Source: Haematobacter genomosp. 1 (lineage in GTDB: Bacteria > Pseudomonadota > Alphaproteobacteria > Rhodobacterales > Rhodobacteraceae). From it: a stretch of DNA of 64,000 bases. Under the pieces are notes generated by a model. That model searched no databases. It saw only the letters and a program-made list of their open reading frames with translations, and was not told the DNA's origin. The stretch spans positions 46,762 to 110,761 of the forward strand of contig NZ_NIPW01000025.1 in assembly GCF_002196855.1 (NCBI RefSeq), read 5' to 3'. A program made the translations under genes and the position numbers. This document shows positions 9,077 to 18,189 of this stretch, in pieces; positions within the stretch are counted from its first letter, which is position 1; each line of letters starts with the position of its first letter.

Positions 9077-9098
9077 AAAGCCCCCATCTGGGGGCTTT
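9077..9098 (-). terminator. Rho-independent terminator of the hrcA-grpE operon
   Basis: A perfect 9-bp inverted repeat (AAAGCCCCC and GGGGGCTTT) with a 4-base loop sits 5 bases beyond the grpE stop codon. On the minus strand the stem is followed by a run of T, the classic form. It may also end transcription from the convergent cytochrome gene, where the T-run is shorter. Confidence 0.85.
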
Positions 9099-9102
9099 GA
9101 TC

Positions 9103-9645
9103 TTATTGAACCTTGCTGGCGGGAGTGGAGGAGACACCTACCTGAGCCGGTCGCAGCAGACGATCATGGATCATGAAGCCTTCGCCCATGACCTGGATGA
9201 TGCCGCCGGCGGCGACATTGGGGACCGGCGCCTCGAACATCGCCTGATGGATTTGCGGATCGAAGGTGTCGCCCACAGCGGGGGAAATCACCGTGATGCC
9301 GTGTTTGGAGAAGATGTTGCGCAGCTCTCGCAGCGTCAACTCCACCCCCTCGATGAAGGCGGCCGACGTCGTGCGCTGTTCATCCGTCACATGGTCGAGC
9401 GCCCGCTTCAGGCTGTCATAGACCGGCAGCATGTCACGGGCGAGCTTGGTGCCGCCGTAATGCTCCGCCTCCCGGCGATCCCTTTCAGAGCGCTTGCGGG
9501 AATTCTCCGCATCCGCCAAAGTTCGCATGAAGCGGTCGCGGAATTCGTCACGCTCGGCTTTCACCTGCTCAAGCTCTGCCTCGAAGCTGGCTTCCAGCGC
9601 CTCATCCGCGCCGTCCGTCACACCATCGATCTTTTCTTCTGCCAT
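9103..9645 (-). CDS. grpE: Nucleotide exchange factor GrpE
   Basis: 180-residue cytoplasmic co-chaperone that releases ADP from DnaK in the heat-shock refolding cycle. The long N-terminal helix (about residues 18-75, rich in Glu, Arg and Lys) is followed by the conserved RDMLPVYDSLKRAL segment and the C-terminal beta domain with GDTFDPQIHQAM and IIQVMGEGFMIHDRLLRPAQVGV. Length is typical. It lies 3 bases downstream of hrcA, a common alphaproteobacterial pairing, and ends at a strong terminator. dnaK and dnaJ are not in the window. Confidence 0.95.
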   Translation of the reverse strand: MAEEKIDGVTDGADEALEASFEAELEQVKAERDEFRDRFMRTLADAENSRKRSERDRREAEHYGGTKLARDMLPVYDSLKRALDHVTDEQRTTSAAFIEGVELTLRELRNIFSKHGITVISPAVGDTFDPQIHQAMFEAPVPNVAAGGIIQVMGEGFMIHDRLLRPAQVGVSSTPASKVQ

Positions 9646-9648
9646 TCC

Positions 9649-10710
9649 CTATCCTTTCGCCCGGTCGGACATGAGCTTGCCGACGAGCTGCGCCGTGTAG
9701 TCCACAATCGGGACGATCCGGCCATAATTCAACCGCGTCGGGCCGATCACACCCACGGCGCCGATGATCTTACGGTCAGCGTTCATATAGGGAGACACCA
9801 CGAGAGAGGAACCCGAAAGTGAGAAAAGCTTGTTCTCCGATCCGATAAAGATGCGCACGCCCTCCCCCTCCTCGGCAAGCTCCAGAAACTCGGCCAGATC
9901 GCGTTTCCGCTCCAGATCGTCGAACAGGCTGCGAATCCGTTCCAGGTCGTCTGAGTTCGACAGGAGGTTGGACTGGCCCCGCACGATCAGCCGCTCATAG
10001 CTCTCGCCATGATCGTCCCAGAGCGCGACGCCGCTTTCCACCAGCTCACGCGAAAGCGTGTCGAGTTCCTGCCGCCGCGTCTCCATCTGCTGACGAATGC
10101 TGACCCGCAATTCCGACAGCGTCCGGCCCTCCAGCAGCGCGTTCAGGAAATTGGCCGCCTCCCGCATGGAGGAAGGGGTCTGACCCGCCGGTGGGGTGAA
10201 AATGCGATTCTCCACCTGCCCGTCGGAGAACACCAGAACCACCAGCGCCCTGTCCGGTGCCAGGCTGACGAAATCGATGTGACGCACCGGCGCTTCATGC
10301 TTCGGCATCAGCACGAGGCTCGCCCCCTGCGTGATCCCCGAGAGCGCGAAACCCACCCGGTCCAGCACACTGCTGACCTCACCGGAGCCGGGGGCGAAAT
10401 TCGCTTCGATCCGCTGGCGGTCCGCCGTCTCCACCGTGCCGATTTCCATGAAACCGTCCACGAACATCCGAAGGCCAAGCTGCGTGGGAATGCGCCCCGC
10501 GGAGACATGTGGACTGTCCAGAAGTCCGAGCAGCTCCAGGTCCTGCATCACGTTGCGAATGGTCGCGGCAGAGATCGGCTGACTCATGGCGCGGGTCAGC
10601 GTGCGTGACCCGATGGGCTCGCCGTTCTGCAGATACGACTCCACAACCCGCCGGAACACCTCCCGCGAGCGATCATTGAGTTGAGAGAGAATTTTCGATC
10701 CGTCCTGCAT
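9649..10710 (-). CDS. hrcA: Heat-inducible transcription repressor HrcA
   Basis: 353-residue repressor of chaperone genes; in other bacteria it binds CIRCE elements (TTAGCACTC-N9-GAGTGCTAA) with help from GroEL. The N-terminal winged helix (LNDRSREVFRRVVESYLQNG, then PIGSRTLTRAMSQPISAATIRNVMQDLE) and the C-terminal effector region with IGAVGVIGPTRLNYGRIVPIVDYTAQ are typical. It is the first gene of the hrcA-grpE operon. No CIRCE copy was found in front of it or elsewhere in the window, so its targets are probably the groESL genes outside. Confidence 0.95.
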   Translation of the reverse strand: MQDGSKILSQLNDRSREVFRRVVESYLQNGEPIGSRTLTRAMSQPISAATIRNVMQDLELLGLLDSPHVSAGRIPTQLGLRMFVDGFMEIGTVETADRQRIEANFAPGSGEVSSVLDRVGFALSGITQGASLVLMPKHEAPVRHIDFVSLAPDRALVVLVFSDGQVENRIFTPPAGQTPSSMREAANFLNALLEGRTLSELRVSIRQQMETRRQELDTLSRELVESGVALWDDHGESYERLIVRGQSNLLSNSDDLERIRSLFDDLERKRDLAEFLELAEEGEGVRIFIGSENKLFSLSGSSLVVSPYMNADRKIIGAVGVIGPTRLNYGRIVPIVDYTAQLVGKLMSDRAKG

Positions 10711-10726
10711 GGCACTTCCGCAGACG

Positions 10727-10755
10727 ATTTAAGAATCGACGCGGCCGATCGTCAA
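10727..10755 (-). promoter_or_regulatory. hrcA: Putative housekeeping-type promoter for hrcA-grpE
   Basis: Reading the minus strand, TTGACG (10755-10750) and TTAAAT (10732-10727) are 17 bases apart and the hrcA start codon follows about 16 bases after the -10 element. This fits a sigma-70-like promoter with a short leader. A small palindrome (CCGAT-N5-ATCGG) overlaps the -35 side. Confidence 0.5.
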
Positions 10756-10848
10756 TCGGCGATACGTCGATCGGGGTTGCATAGTGAGGGGGGCGCCCTG
10801 TAACTGGCGCGGAAACCAGCCCGACATGAGATGACGAGAGGATTTTCC

Positions 10849-11562
10849 ATGCGCCCCTCCGGCAGACAGGTAAGCGAATTGCGCCCGATTTCAATCGAAC
10901 CGGGTTTCACGCGACATGCAGAAGGCTCCTGCCTCATCAAGGTCGGGAACACCCATGTGCTCTGCACCGCCTCTGTAGAGGACAAGCCGCCGCCCTTCCT
11001 GCGCAACACGGGACTGGGTTGGGTGACGGCGGAATACGGCATGCTCCCCCGGTCCACCCACACCCGCTCGCGCCGGGAAGCCGCGCAGGGCAAGCAGTCC
11101 GGCCGCACGCAGGAGATCCAGCGGCTGATCGGCCGGTCGCTCCGCGCAGCGGTTGACCGGGTGGCTCTGGGAGAGCGGCAGATCACGGTGGATTGCGATG
11201 TGCTTCAGGCAGATGGCGGCACCCGCTGCGCCGCAATTACCGGCGGCTGGGTCGCGCTCCGCCTCGCCGTCAACAAGCTGCTGAAGGCGGGTGTGATCAC
11301 AAGCGACCCGATCATGGATCATGTCGCCGCCGTGAGCTGTGGCATCTATGCGGGTCAGGCCCTGCTGGATCTCGACTATGCGGAAGACAGCGAAGCAGGC
11401 ACCGACGGGAATTTTGTGATCACGGGCAAAGGCCGCCTCGTCGAGGTTCAGATGTCGGCGGAAGGCGCCACCTTCTCTCGGGAGGAGATGTTCGGCCTGC
11501 TCGACCTCGCAGAATCCGGCGTCAAAACCCTGATAGAAGCGCAGAAAGTCGCGGTCGCATGA
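10849..11562 (+). CDS. rph: Ribonuclease PH
   Basis: 237-residue phosphate-dependent 3'-5' exoribonuclease that trims tRNA 3' ends. Family features run through the protein: [14 protein letters not shown] at the start, [12 protein letters not shown], the [28 protein letters not shown] segment that binds phosphate and RNA (part of it cited as landmark), and the [12 protein letters not shown] active-site region. I chose the ATG at 10849, which has AGAGGA 6 bases upstream and gives the family length; an ATG at 10831 would add six residues. It is divergent from hrcA and overlaps rdgB by 4 bases. Confidence 0.95.
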   Translation: MRPSGRQVSELRPISIEPGFTRHAEGSCLIKVGNTHVLCTASVEDKPPPFLRNTGLGWVTAEYGMLPRSTHTRSRREAAQGKQSGRTQEIQRLIGRSLRAAVDRVALGERQITVDCDVLQADGGTRCAAITGGWVALRLAVNKLLKAGVITSDPIMDHVAAVSCGIYAGQALLDLDYAEDSEAGTDGNFVITGKGRLVEVQMSAEGATFSREEMFGLLDLAESGVKTLIEAQKVAVA

Positions 11563-12167
11563 GGAAGTTCACCTCCGATCGCCTTCTGGTCGCCACGCAT
11601 AATTCCGGCAAGCTGGAAGAAATCGCGGAACTGCTGCGCCCCTATGGCGTGGCGGTCACCGGCGCGGCGCAGATGGCCCTGCCAGTGCCCGAGGAGACGG
11701 AGGAGACTTTCGTCGGCAACGCACGGATCAAGGCCCATGCGGCGGCAAAGGCAACCGGTCTTCCGGCGCTTGCAGACGATTCCGGCGTTCAGGTTGATGG
11801 CCTCAATGGGGCGCCGGGCGTACATACAGCCGATTGGGCAGAGACGGAAAATGGCCGGGACTTCCCGATGGCGATGCGGAAGGTCCATGACCTGCTGGAG
11901 GAGCGGAATGCTCCACAGCCCTGGACGGCGCGCTTTGTCTCCACGCTCGTTCTGGCCTGGCCGGACGGGCATGACGAGGCCTTCGAGGGCGTGATGCCCG
12001 GGCAGATCGTCTGGCCCCCGCGGGGCGACAACGGCCATGGCTACGACCCCATCTTCCAACCGACGGGCCGGGACACCACATTCGCAGAGATGGAGACGTC
12101 GGAAAAGAATCGCATCAGCCATCGTGCCGAGGCGTTCCGCAAACTGGTGGAAGGGTGCTTCACATGA
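11559..12167 (+). CDS. rdgB: Non-canonical purine NTP pyrophosphatase (RdgB/HAM1)
   Basis: 202-residue house-cleaning enzyme that hydrolyses dITP, ITP and XTP to monophosphates. The signature [14 protein letters not shown] is at residues 8-21, the catalytic [20 protein letters not shown] at 70-89 and the closing HGYDPIFQP and [10 protein letters not shown] segments follow. The ATG overlaps the rph stop codon (ATGA), and its own end overlaps the next gene, so rph, rdgB, ridA-like and hemW form a tight operon. Length is normal for the family. Confidence 0.95.
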   Translation: MRKFTSDRLLVATHNSGKLEEIAELLRPYGVAVTGAAQMALPVPEETEETFVGNARIKAHAAAKATGLPALADDSGVQVDGLNGAPGVHTADWAETENGRDFPMAMRKVHDLLEERNAPQPWTARFVSTLVLAWPDGHDEAFEGVMPGQIVWPPRGDNGHGYDPIFQPTGRDTTFAEMETSEKNRISHRAEAFRKLVEGCFT

Positions 12168-12538
12168 AAAAGCGTATCAGCAGCGGCTCCCCCTATGAGG
12201 CGGTGATCGGCTATTCGCGCGCTGTCGTGGCCGGTGACTGGTGCTTCGTTTCCGGCTGCACCGGGGCGGAGAGTGACGGACGCTTTCTGCCCGATATCGC
12301 GCGGCAGGCAGAAAACGCCCTGAACGTCATCCGGCAGGCGCTTGCCGACGCCGGGTTTGACCTCTCCGATGTCGTCCGCGTTCAATATACCGTGACCAAC
12401 CGGGGGCTGGTGGATGATCTCGCTCCGGCGCTGGCTGCGGCGTTTGGTGAGATCCGCCCTGCGGCGACCATGGTCTTTGCAGACCTCATCCATCCCGAAA
12501 TGCTCGTGGAGATTGAGGTCACGGCGCTGCGCGGATGA
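12164..12538 (+). CDS. RidA family protein (YjgF/YER057c/UK114)
   Basis: 124-residue trimeric RidA-type protein; the archetype hydrolyses reactive enamine/imine intermediates made by PLP enzymes. Visible traits are PYEAVIGYSRAVVAGDWCFVSGCTG at the start, RQAENALNVIRQALADAG, the DVVRVQYTV strand and the C-terminal EIEVTALRG. The archetypal RidA arginine region is ATMVFADLIHPEMLVEIE; whether the catalytic arginine is kept is unclear, so this may be a non-deaminase subfamily. Start chosen at 12164 because it overlaps the rdgB stop in an ATGA; a GTG at 12155 is possible. Confidence 0.88.
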   Translation: MKKRISSGSPYEAVIGYSRAVVAGDWCFVSGCTGAESDGRFLPDIARQAENALNVIRQALADAGFDLSDVVRVQYTVTNRGLVDDLAPALAAAFGEIRPAATMVFADLIHPEMLVEIEVTALRG

Positions 12539-13707
12539 GCTTCACCGCATCGGAAGACTGGCGAAACGCGGGCTTCGGGCTGTATGTCCATTGGCCGTTC
12601 TGTCAGGCGAAATGTCCCTACTGCGACTTCAACTCCCACGTGGCGCGGGAGGTCGATCAGAAGAGATGGCTTGCCGCCTACGAAAGCGAAATCCGGCGTT
12701 TGTCGCAAGATGCCCCGGGGCGTGTCCTCAACACCGTGTTCTTCGGAGGCGGAACACCGTCGTTGATGGCACCAGAGACGGTCGCCGGTGTGCTGGAAGC
12801 GGCCCGTAGCGTCTGGCCCTTTGCCAATGACATAGAGATCACACTGGAGGCGAACCCGACTTCTGCAGAAGCCGATCGCTTCCGTGGCTACCACGAGGCC
12901 GGGGTAAACCGGCTTTCAATGGGTATCCAGTCGCTGAATGACGAGCATCTGCGCCGTCTGGGACGGCTGCACACGGCGAGCGAAGCGCGCAAGGCGTTCA
13001 CCATTGCGCGGGATACCTTCGACAAGGTCAGTTTCGATCTTATCTATGCCCGTCAGGATCAGGGTCTGTCCGAGTGGCAGGCCGAACTTGGCGAGGCGCT
13101 TTCCATGGCGATTGATCACCTGTCGCTTTACCAGCTCACCATCGAGGATGGTACGGCTTTTGGGGCACGGCACGCTGCGGGCGGTCTGCGCGGCCTGCCC
13201 GATGAAGATCTCTCCGCCGATCTGTATGCCGCGACGCAGGATACCTGCGCCTCGGCCGGTCTTCCGGGCTATGAGATTTCCAATCACGCCGCAGAGGATG
13301 CGCAATCCCAGCACAACCTGATCTACTGGCGTTACGGCGACTATGCGGGTGTCGGCCCCGGCGCCCATGGCCGGTTGAGCAATCAGGCAGGCCGATTCGC
13401 CACAGACACGCCTCTCCAGCCCGGCGCGTGGCTGGAAAAGGTGGAAAGGTTTGGAAACGGTGAAGCGTCCCGCATCCCTCTGCCCGCAGAAGAACAGGCG
13501 GCCGAGTATCTGATGATGAGCCTCCGACTGGCGGAAGGGATGGACTCTCTACGCTATGAGAATCTCATGGGCAAACCGCTCGATGAGGCGGCAATCCTGT
13601 CGTTGGAGGAACTCGGATTGCTCGAACGACAGGGCGGTCGCCTGCGCGCTACGGTGCGGGGCCGAATGGTGCTGAACGGCATTATCCGCGACCTGTTGCC
13701 GGGGTAG
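12535..13707 (+). CDS. hemW: Radical SAM protein HemW (HemN-like)
   Basis: 390-residue radical SAM protein long annotated as oxygen-independent coproporphyrinogen oxidase but shown in other bacteria to be a heme chaperone. The 4Fe-4S motif CQAKCPYC spans residues 23-30 (Cys 23, 27, 30), preceded by GLYVHWPF typical of HemW rather than HemN, which carries an extra cysteine. FFGGGTPSLM and the EANPTS segment bind SAM. The ATG overlaps the RidA stop by 4 bases. The C-terminal winged-helix-like HemN domain is complete. Confidence 0.93.
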   Translation: MSFTASEDWRNAGFGLYVHWPFCQAKCPYCDFNSHVAREVDQKRWLAAYESEIRRLSQDAPGRVLNTVFFGGGTPSLMAPETVAGVLEAARSVWPFANDIEITLEANPTSAEADRFRGYHEAGVNRLSMGIQSLNDEHLRRLGRLHTASEARKAFTIARDTFDKVSFDLIYARQDQGLSEWQAELGEALSMAIDHLSLYQLTIEDGTAFGARHAAGGLRGLPDEDLSADLYAATQDTCASAGLPGYEISNHAAEDAQSQHNLIYWRYGDYAGVGPGAHGRLSNQAGRFATDTPLQPGAWLEKVERFGNGEASRIPLPAEEQAAEYLMMSLRLAEGMDSLRYENLMGKPLDEAAILSLEELGLLERQGGRLRATVRGRMVLNGIIRDLLPG

Positions 13708-13709
13708 CG

Positions 13710-14072
13710 ATGCGCATCTTGTGGCTGATATTCGGCGGGTTGTTCGTGCTGCTGGGCTTTGTGGGCGCGGTCCTGCCGATCATGCCGACCGTTCCCTTTC
13801 TGATTGTGGCAGCCTTTTGCTTTGGCCGCTCCTCAGAGCGGATGCATGCGTGGCTGATGACTCATCGCATCTTCGGCCCGCCGCTCAGAGACTGGGAGGC
13901 GAACCGGGCTATTCGACGTCAGACGAAATGGATAGCCGTGCTGTCCATGGCGGTCGGCTTCGCCTTTGTCAGCGCCTTTGTCGGATTGCCTGCCTGGGCA
14001 CTCGTGGCGCAGGGAGCAATCCTGACACTTGTCAGTATATTCATATGGACTCGGCCGGAGCCGAAGACGTAA
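13710..14072 (+). CDS. DUF454 (YbaN-like) inner-membrane protein
   Basis: 120-residue small membrane protein of the DUF454/YbaN family, function unknown. It has an N-terminal hydrophobic hairpin (residues 2-38, with GAVLPIMPTVPFLIVAAFCF) and a C-terminal pair of helices, plus the family central segment HRIFGPPLRDWEANRAIRR. It starts 2 bases after the hemW stop and is likely the last gene of the operon. Its 3' end overlaps the convergent parB gene by 32 bases, so both mRNAs are complementary at their ends. Confidence 0.85.
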   Translation: MRILWLIFGGLFVLLGFVGAVLPIMPTVPFLIVAAFCFGRSSERMHAWLMTHRIFGPPLRDWEANRAIRRQTKWIAVLSMAVGFAFVSAFVGLPAWALVAQGAILTLVSIFIWTRPEPKT

Positions 14073-14916
14073 GAATACGGCAGAGATCGTCCAGCTGCTC
14101 AAGCGAAGCGTAGCGAATGGTAAGTTGCCCGTTCCCCTGCCCCGTGCGATGGGCGATTTCGACTCGCATTCCCAAAGTTGCACCAAGATCCGTTTCCAGC
14201 GCACGAGTGTCGGCATCTTTTTCCGAACGCGGACGGGCCTCTTTGGGAGTTGCCTGTTTCTGTGCCAGCTTCTCTGTTTCGCGAACCGACAGCCCTTCAG
14301 CAATCACACGACGGCCCATCGCAATGGGATCGGCCACCGTGATCAACGCGCGGGCATGGCCAGCGCTGAGCAGACCTTCTCTCACCCATTTCAGCACTTC
14401 TTCAGGTAGTTGAAGAAGGCGCAACAGGTTCGCGATATAGCTGCGGCTCTTGCCAAGGGCTTCTGCCAGGCGCTCCTGAGTATGCCCGAAACGGTCCATG
14501 AGTTGCCGATACCCAAGAGCCTCTTCCACGGCATTCAGATCCGCGCGCTGTATATTCTCAATAATAGCGACTTCCAGAACCTCTGTGTCGCTAAAGTCCC
14601 GAATTATAACTGGAATTTCGTGAAGCTGCGCAATCTGCGCGGCTCGCCAGCGGCGCTCCCCCGCAACAATTTCATATGTGCCCCCCGGCCGCTCCCGCAC
14701 GATAAGCGGCTGGATGATGCCCTTTTCCCGAATTGAGTTCGCCAGATCTTCCAGCGCCTCGCCCGAAAAATCCCGGCGAGGTTGATCCGGGTTGGGTACG
14801 ATTTTCTCGACCGGAATCAATAGTTCCGCACGACGCTTCACCGATTGAGGCTCAACCTGAACATCCGCCATCAGCGCCGAAAGTCCACGACCAAGGCTAC
14901 GTTTGTTTTCCTTCAT
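14041..14916 (-). CDS. parB: Chromosome partitioning protein ParB
   Basis: 291-residue CTP-dependent DNA clamp that loads at parS and drives origin segregation with ParA. The N-terminal arginine-rich linker (SLGRGLSALMAD) for ParA contact, the ParB/Srx domain with PNPDQPRRDF and GERRWRAA (CTP-binding) and the helix-turn-helix GKSRSYIANLLRLLQLP are all present, then a C-terminal dimer domain. I start at 14916, where GGAGG lies 4 bases upstream; an ATG at 14940 is possible and would overlap parA more. Two parS sites are found a few kilobases upstream. Confidence 0.95.
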   Translation of the reverse strand: MKENKRSLGRGLSALMADVQVEPQSVKRRAELLIPVEKIVPNPDQPRRDFSGEALEDLANSIREKGIIQPLIVRERPGGTYEIVAGERRWRAAQIAQLHEIPVIIRDFSDTEVLEVAIIENIQRADLNAVEEALGYRQLMDRFGHTQERLAEALGKSRSYIANLLRLLQLPEEVLKWVREGLLSAGHARALITVADPIAMGRRVIAEGLSVRETEKLAQKQATPKEARPRSEKDADTRALETDLGATLGMRVEIAHRTGQGNGQLTIRYASLEQLDDLCRILTSSAPAESI

Positions 14917-14926
14917 GCCGCCTCCT

Positions 14927-15718
14927 TCAGACCCCCGCATGACGATCTGCCATTTCTTGTGCTAATGACCGATAAGCCACACTCCCGCGTGAATTGCTGT
15001 CATATGACAATACCGGCATGGCAAAAGACGGCGCTTCGCTCACCCGCACATTGCGCGGAATAATGGTTCTGAACACCAGTTCCCCAAGGTTTTCCCGCGC
15101 ATCAGCTTCAACCTGCTGAGAAAGATTATTGCGTCCATCATACATCGTGAGCAATACACCTTCGATTCGCAAATCAGGATTGGCAGTTTGCCGCACCTGA
15201 CGGATCGTCAGCATGAGTTGAGAAAGCCCCTCAAGCGCGTAGAACTCGCTCTGAAGAGGGACGAGGACGGAATCTGCGGCAATCATCGCGTTGACGGTCA
15301 GCAAGCTCAGCGAAGGGGGGCAGTCGATAAGAACGTAATCAAAGTCGAACTGAGGCAGACCTTCGCGAAGAGCGTCCCGCAAAAGCAGGCTTCGCTTCTC
15401 ATTTGCTACGAGTTGAATATCTGCCGATGCGAGGTCCTGCGTCGCACAACAGATAGATAATCCGTCAATGCGAGTGGTCATGACGATATCACCCAGAGGC
15501 ATGGCTTCGATGAGAAGGTCGTATGTCGTGAAATCCCGCGCCTCGGGCGACACACCCAATCCGGTAGAAGCGTTTCCCTGCGGATCAAGGTCAATCACCA
15601 GAACCTTTTTGCCTTGCTCCGTCAACGCTGCGGCGAGATTGATGGCAGTCGTAGTCTTTCCCACTCCACCTTTTTGGTTCGCAATGGCAATAATGTGTGC
15701 TTGGCCGGTATCAGACAC
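14927..15718 (-). CDS. parA: Chromosome partitioning ATPase ParA
   Basis: 263-residue deviant Walker ATPase that forms the nucleoid gradient moving ParB-parS complexes. The Walker A motif KGGVGKTT is at residues 16-23, the A' motif LVIDLDPQGNAS near 39-50 and the Walker B-like VLIDCPPSLS near 130. The length fits chromosomal Soj-type ParA without an N-terminal HTH. It is between rsmG (8-base overlap upstream) and parB (11-base gap downstream) in the conserved mnmG-rsmG-parA-parB order. Confidence 0.96.
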   Translation of the reverse strand: MSDTGQAHIIAIANQKGGVGKTTTAINLAAALTEQGKKVLVIDLDPQGNASTGLGVSPEARDFTTYDLLIEAMPLGDIVMTTRIDGLSICCATQDLASADIQLVANEKRSLLLRDALREGLPQFDFDYVLIDCPPSLSLLTVNAMIAADSVLVPLQSEFYALEGLSQLMLTIRQVRQTANPDLRIEGVLLTMYDGRNNLSQQVEADARENLGELVFRTIIPRNVRVSEAPSFAMPVLSYDSNSRGSVAYRSLAQEMADRHAGV

Positions 15719-16316
15719 GGGAAAGCCCCTTGATTTTCAGGATAACACCGTTGGGATCGGTTTCGCTCGGAAACTTTTGCACGTCAAACCGGAACTTTTC
15801 AAGGGCTTCGTGTATCTCCTGATCTACCCCCCTCCCCTTCGGGAGAAGCGCGACACCGTCTTCATACAGATGCCGCTCAACCATCGAAAGTAAGCGAGGC
15901 AAAGGGGCGAGGGCACGCGCCGAGACAACATTGGCTTTTAACGGTGGCACCGATTCTGAGCGCGTCGCTATGATATTCACTTTTACATATGCTTCTCTGG
16001 CCACTGTCGACAGAAAAGCCGCTTTGCGTTGATCGCTTTCCACTAGAGTAAAGGAACGATCCTGACCCGCGCCGAGGATCGCAACCACCATCCCCGGGAA
16101 ACCGCCACCGGATCCGAGGTCAACCCAGGCCTTGAAATCGCTCGAGTACGTCAGAAGTTGCGCAGAATCACGGAAGTGACGGCTCCACAAATCATCCAGC
16201 GTGTTCATCGACACAAGGTTGATCTTGGGGTTCCACTTCCGAAGCAGTCTCTCGTAAACTTCTAAACGCTCCCGCGTTTCACGTGAAACATCGTTGAATT
16301 CAAGGCTTCTCTTCAT
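15711..16316 (-). CDS. rsmG: 16S rRNA (guanine-N7)-methyltransferase RsmG
   Basis: 201-residue SAM-dependent methyltransferase (GidB) that modifies G527 of 16S rRNA; loss gives low-level streptomycin resistance in other bacteria. The SAM-binding [18 protein letters not shown] lies near residues 66-83, preceded by the [10 protein letters not shown] and [10 protein letters not shown] segments of the family. The start overlaps the mnmG stop by 4 bases. Codons near the N-terminus (NDVSRET) contain a parS-like palindrome. Confidence 0.95.
   Translation of the reverse strand: MKRSLEFNDVSRETRERLEVYERLLRKWNPKINLVSMNTLDDLWSRHFRDSAQLLTYSSDFKAWVDLGSGGGFPGMVVAILGAGQDRSFTLVESDQRKAAFLSTVAREAYVKVNIIATRSESVPPLKANVVSARALAPLPRLLSMVERHLYEDGVALLPKGRGVDQEIHEALEKFRFDVQKFPSETDPNGVILKIKGLSRV
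16275..16290. promoter_or_regulatory. parS site (15 of 16 consensus)
   Basis: CGTTTCACGTGAAACA matches the ParB-binding consensus TGTTTCACGTGAAACA at 15 of 16 positions. It lies inside the first codons of rsmG, about 1.4 kb from parB. This is a normal place for parS in proteobacteria. Confidence 0.85.
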
Positions 16317-18187
16317 GCAGACGCCCTATGTCGCTGGCCGCGCTTCAAGCGGAGAAGGATGAGCGCGAGCGCAGCTGGCGTCATCCCTTCAAGCCGACTT
16401 GCTTGCGCGAGTGTATCCGGCCGCGACGCTTTCAGTTTCACCTTCAATTCATTGGATAGACCGTCAAGAACATCATAATCGAAGTCGGAAGGTATTACCC
16501 ACGCTTCGTCCTTCTTCAGTGCCTCCGCGACGGAAACCTGCCGATCCAGGTACTTTGCATAGAGCGCGTCCCGCTTAAGCTGCGTTTGAACGGCCAAGGA
16601 AAGCGTGCCCAACTCCGGTAGAAGAGGCAGAAGATGATGGGGTTCGACTCCAGGAAACGCCAGAAGATCGCCCCCCGTACGGCGAACTCCGTCTTGACTC
16701 ACCTCGATGCCCACTGCCTGGGCTTCACGGGGGCTTGTGCGCATACATGACAGGAGTGCCCTACCCCGCTTCAGTTCGCCCATTTTTTCTTCAAAAATGG
16801 CTTGCCTAGTCTCGCTCACACAGCCCGCACCAATCCCCAGAGGCGTCAATCGCTGGTCAGCATTGTCTGCCCGGAGCGAAAGGCGAAACTCGGATCGAGA
16901 TGTAAACATGCGATAAGGCTCACTGACACCCCGCGTCACAAGATCATCTATCATCACGCCGATATAGCTCTCAGTCCGACTGAATAGGATCGGATCTCGA
17001 TCAAGAGCCTTCAACGCTGCATTTATGCCGGCTACCAGACCTTGAGCGCCTGCTTCCTCATACCCGGTCGTGCCATTTATCTGACCCGCGAGGTAAAGAC
17101 CATCGAGTGCGCGAATTTCCAAGCTCGCTTTCAAAGCACGGGGGTCTACGTAATCATACTCGATAGCGTACGCCGGTTGAAGAATGGTCGCATTCTCCAA
17201 GCCTTCAATCGAATGAACATACTCTTCCTGAACCTCGACCGGAAGAGAAGAGGATATCCCATTGGGATAAACGGTATAGTCGTCCAACCCCTCAGGCTCT
17301 AGGAATATCTGGTGAGACGATTTGTCGGCAAATCGAACGACCTTATCCTCTATCGAAGGACAGTATCTGGGGCCAACGCCTTCGATCATCCCCCCGTACA
17401 TGGCCGAGAAGGTTAAGTTTTCTCGAATGATGTCATGTGTCTTCTCATTTGTATGCGTTATTCCGCATGACACCTGCCGAACTGCGGGATGAGAGGAGCA
17501 AAAGGAAAACATCGTCGGTTCTTCATCGCCGAGTTGCCGCTCCAGAATATCCCAATTTATCGTTCGACCGTCGAGCCTTGGGGGAGTACCGGTCTTCAAC
17601 CGACCCAAGTCAATTCCGAGATCAATGATCCGCTCTGCCAATGCTATTGAGGGACGAGCGCCCATTCGCCCCCCCGAATGGCGCTTATCCCCTATATGTA
17701 TCACGCCGCGAAGAAAGGTCCCGGTCGTCAGGATTACTGTCTTGGAAAGTATCGTTGCTCCGTCGGCAAGCCTCACTCCACGAACCTGAACGCCTTCCAC
17801 CGATATATCAGCAACCTCACCCTCAAGAATGCTTAGATTCTTTTGGCTCTCCAGTTCCTTCTTCATTCCACGTCGATAAAGCGCCCTATCGATCTGGGCG
17901 CGCGGACCTTGTACAGCCGGACCTTTGCGACGATTGAGAAGGCGGAATTGTATGCCAGCGCTATCAGCGACACGCGCCATAGCGCCGTCAAGAGCGTCTA
18001 TCTCGCGGACCAAATGACCCTTGCCAAGTCCACCGATCGCGGGATTACAGGACATTACGCCGAGATCGTCTCTGCGAATAGTGATAAGAGCGGTACTCGC
18101 GCCCATCCTCGCCGCGGCGTGCGCGGCCTCTGCACCAGCATGCCCACCGCCGACGACAACGACATCGAATTGTTTCACGTGAAACAC
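16313..18187 (-). CDS. mnmG: tRNA uridine-5-carboxymethylaminomethyl synthesis enzyme MnmG
   Basis: 624-residue FAD enzyme (GidA) that with MnmE installs the cmnm5 group on U34 of certain tRNAs. The dinucleotide-binding [20 protein letters not shown] is at residues 10-29, followed by [23 protein letters not shown] and the GTFLRG and [17 protein letters not shown] signatures. Length is normal. The start is a GTG at 18187 whose next codons overlap a perfect parS. It is 2 bases downstream of mnmE, so both partner genes are co-transcribed. Confidence 0.96.
   Translation of the reverse strand: MFHVKQFDVVVVGGGHAGAEAAHAAARMGASTALITIRRDDLGVMSCNPAIGGLGKGHLVREIDALDGAMARVADSAGIQFRLLNRRKGPAVQGPRAQIDRALYRRGMKKELESQKNLSILEGEVADISVEGVQVRGVRLADGATILSKTVILTTGTFLRGVIHIGDKRHSGGRMGARPSIALAERIIDLGIDLGRLKTGTPPRLDGRTINWDILERQLGDEEPTMFSFCSSHPAVRQVSCGITHTNEKTHDIIRENLTFSAMYGGMIEGVGPRYCPSIEDKVVRFADKSSHQIFLEPEGLDDYTVYPNGISSSLPVEVQEEYVHSIEGLENATILQPAYAIEYDYVDPRALKASLEIRALDGLYLAGQINGTTGYEEAGAQGLVAGINAALKALDRDPILFSRTESYIGVMIDDLVTRGVSEPYRMFTSRSEFRLSLRADNADQRLTPLGIGAGCVSETRQAIFEEKMGELKRGRALLSCMRTSPREAQAVGIEVSQDGVRRTGGDLLAFPGVEPHHLLPLLPELGTLSLAVQTQLKRDALYAKYLDRQVSVAEALKKDEAWVIPSDFDYDVLDGLSNELKVKLKASRPDTLAQASRLEGMTPAALALILLRLKRGQRHRASA
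18171..18186. promoter_or_regulatory. parS site (perfect 16-bp match)
   Basis: TGTTTCACGTGAAACA is an exact copy of the universal parS consensus. It covers codons 2 to 6 of mnmG (F-H-V-K-Q), immediately after its GTG start, about 3.3 kb from the parB gene and about 3.3 kb from the candidate origin. Confidence 0.93.
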
Positions 18188-18189
18188 TC

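Noticed and set aside
10711..10848. CIRCE element between hrcA and rph
   Set aside because: No TTAGCACTC-N9-GAGTGCTAA or close variant is present; the palindrome found is CCGAT-N5-ATCGG.
12155..12170. parS-like palindrome at the ridA-like start
   Set aside because: Only 13 of 16 positions match, so chance or decay is as likely as ParB binding.
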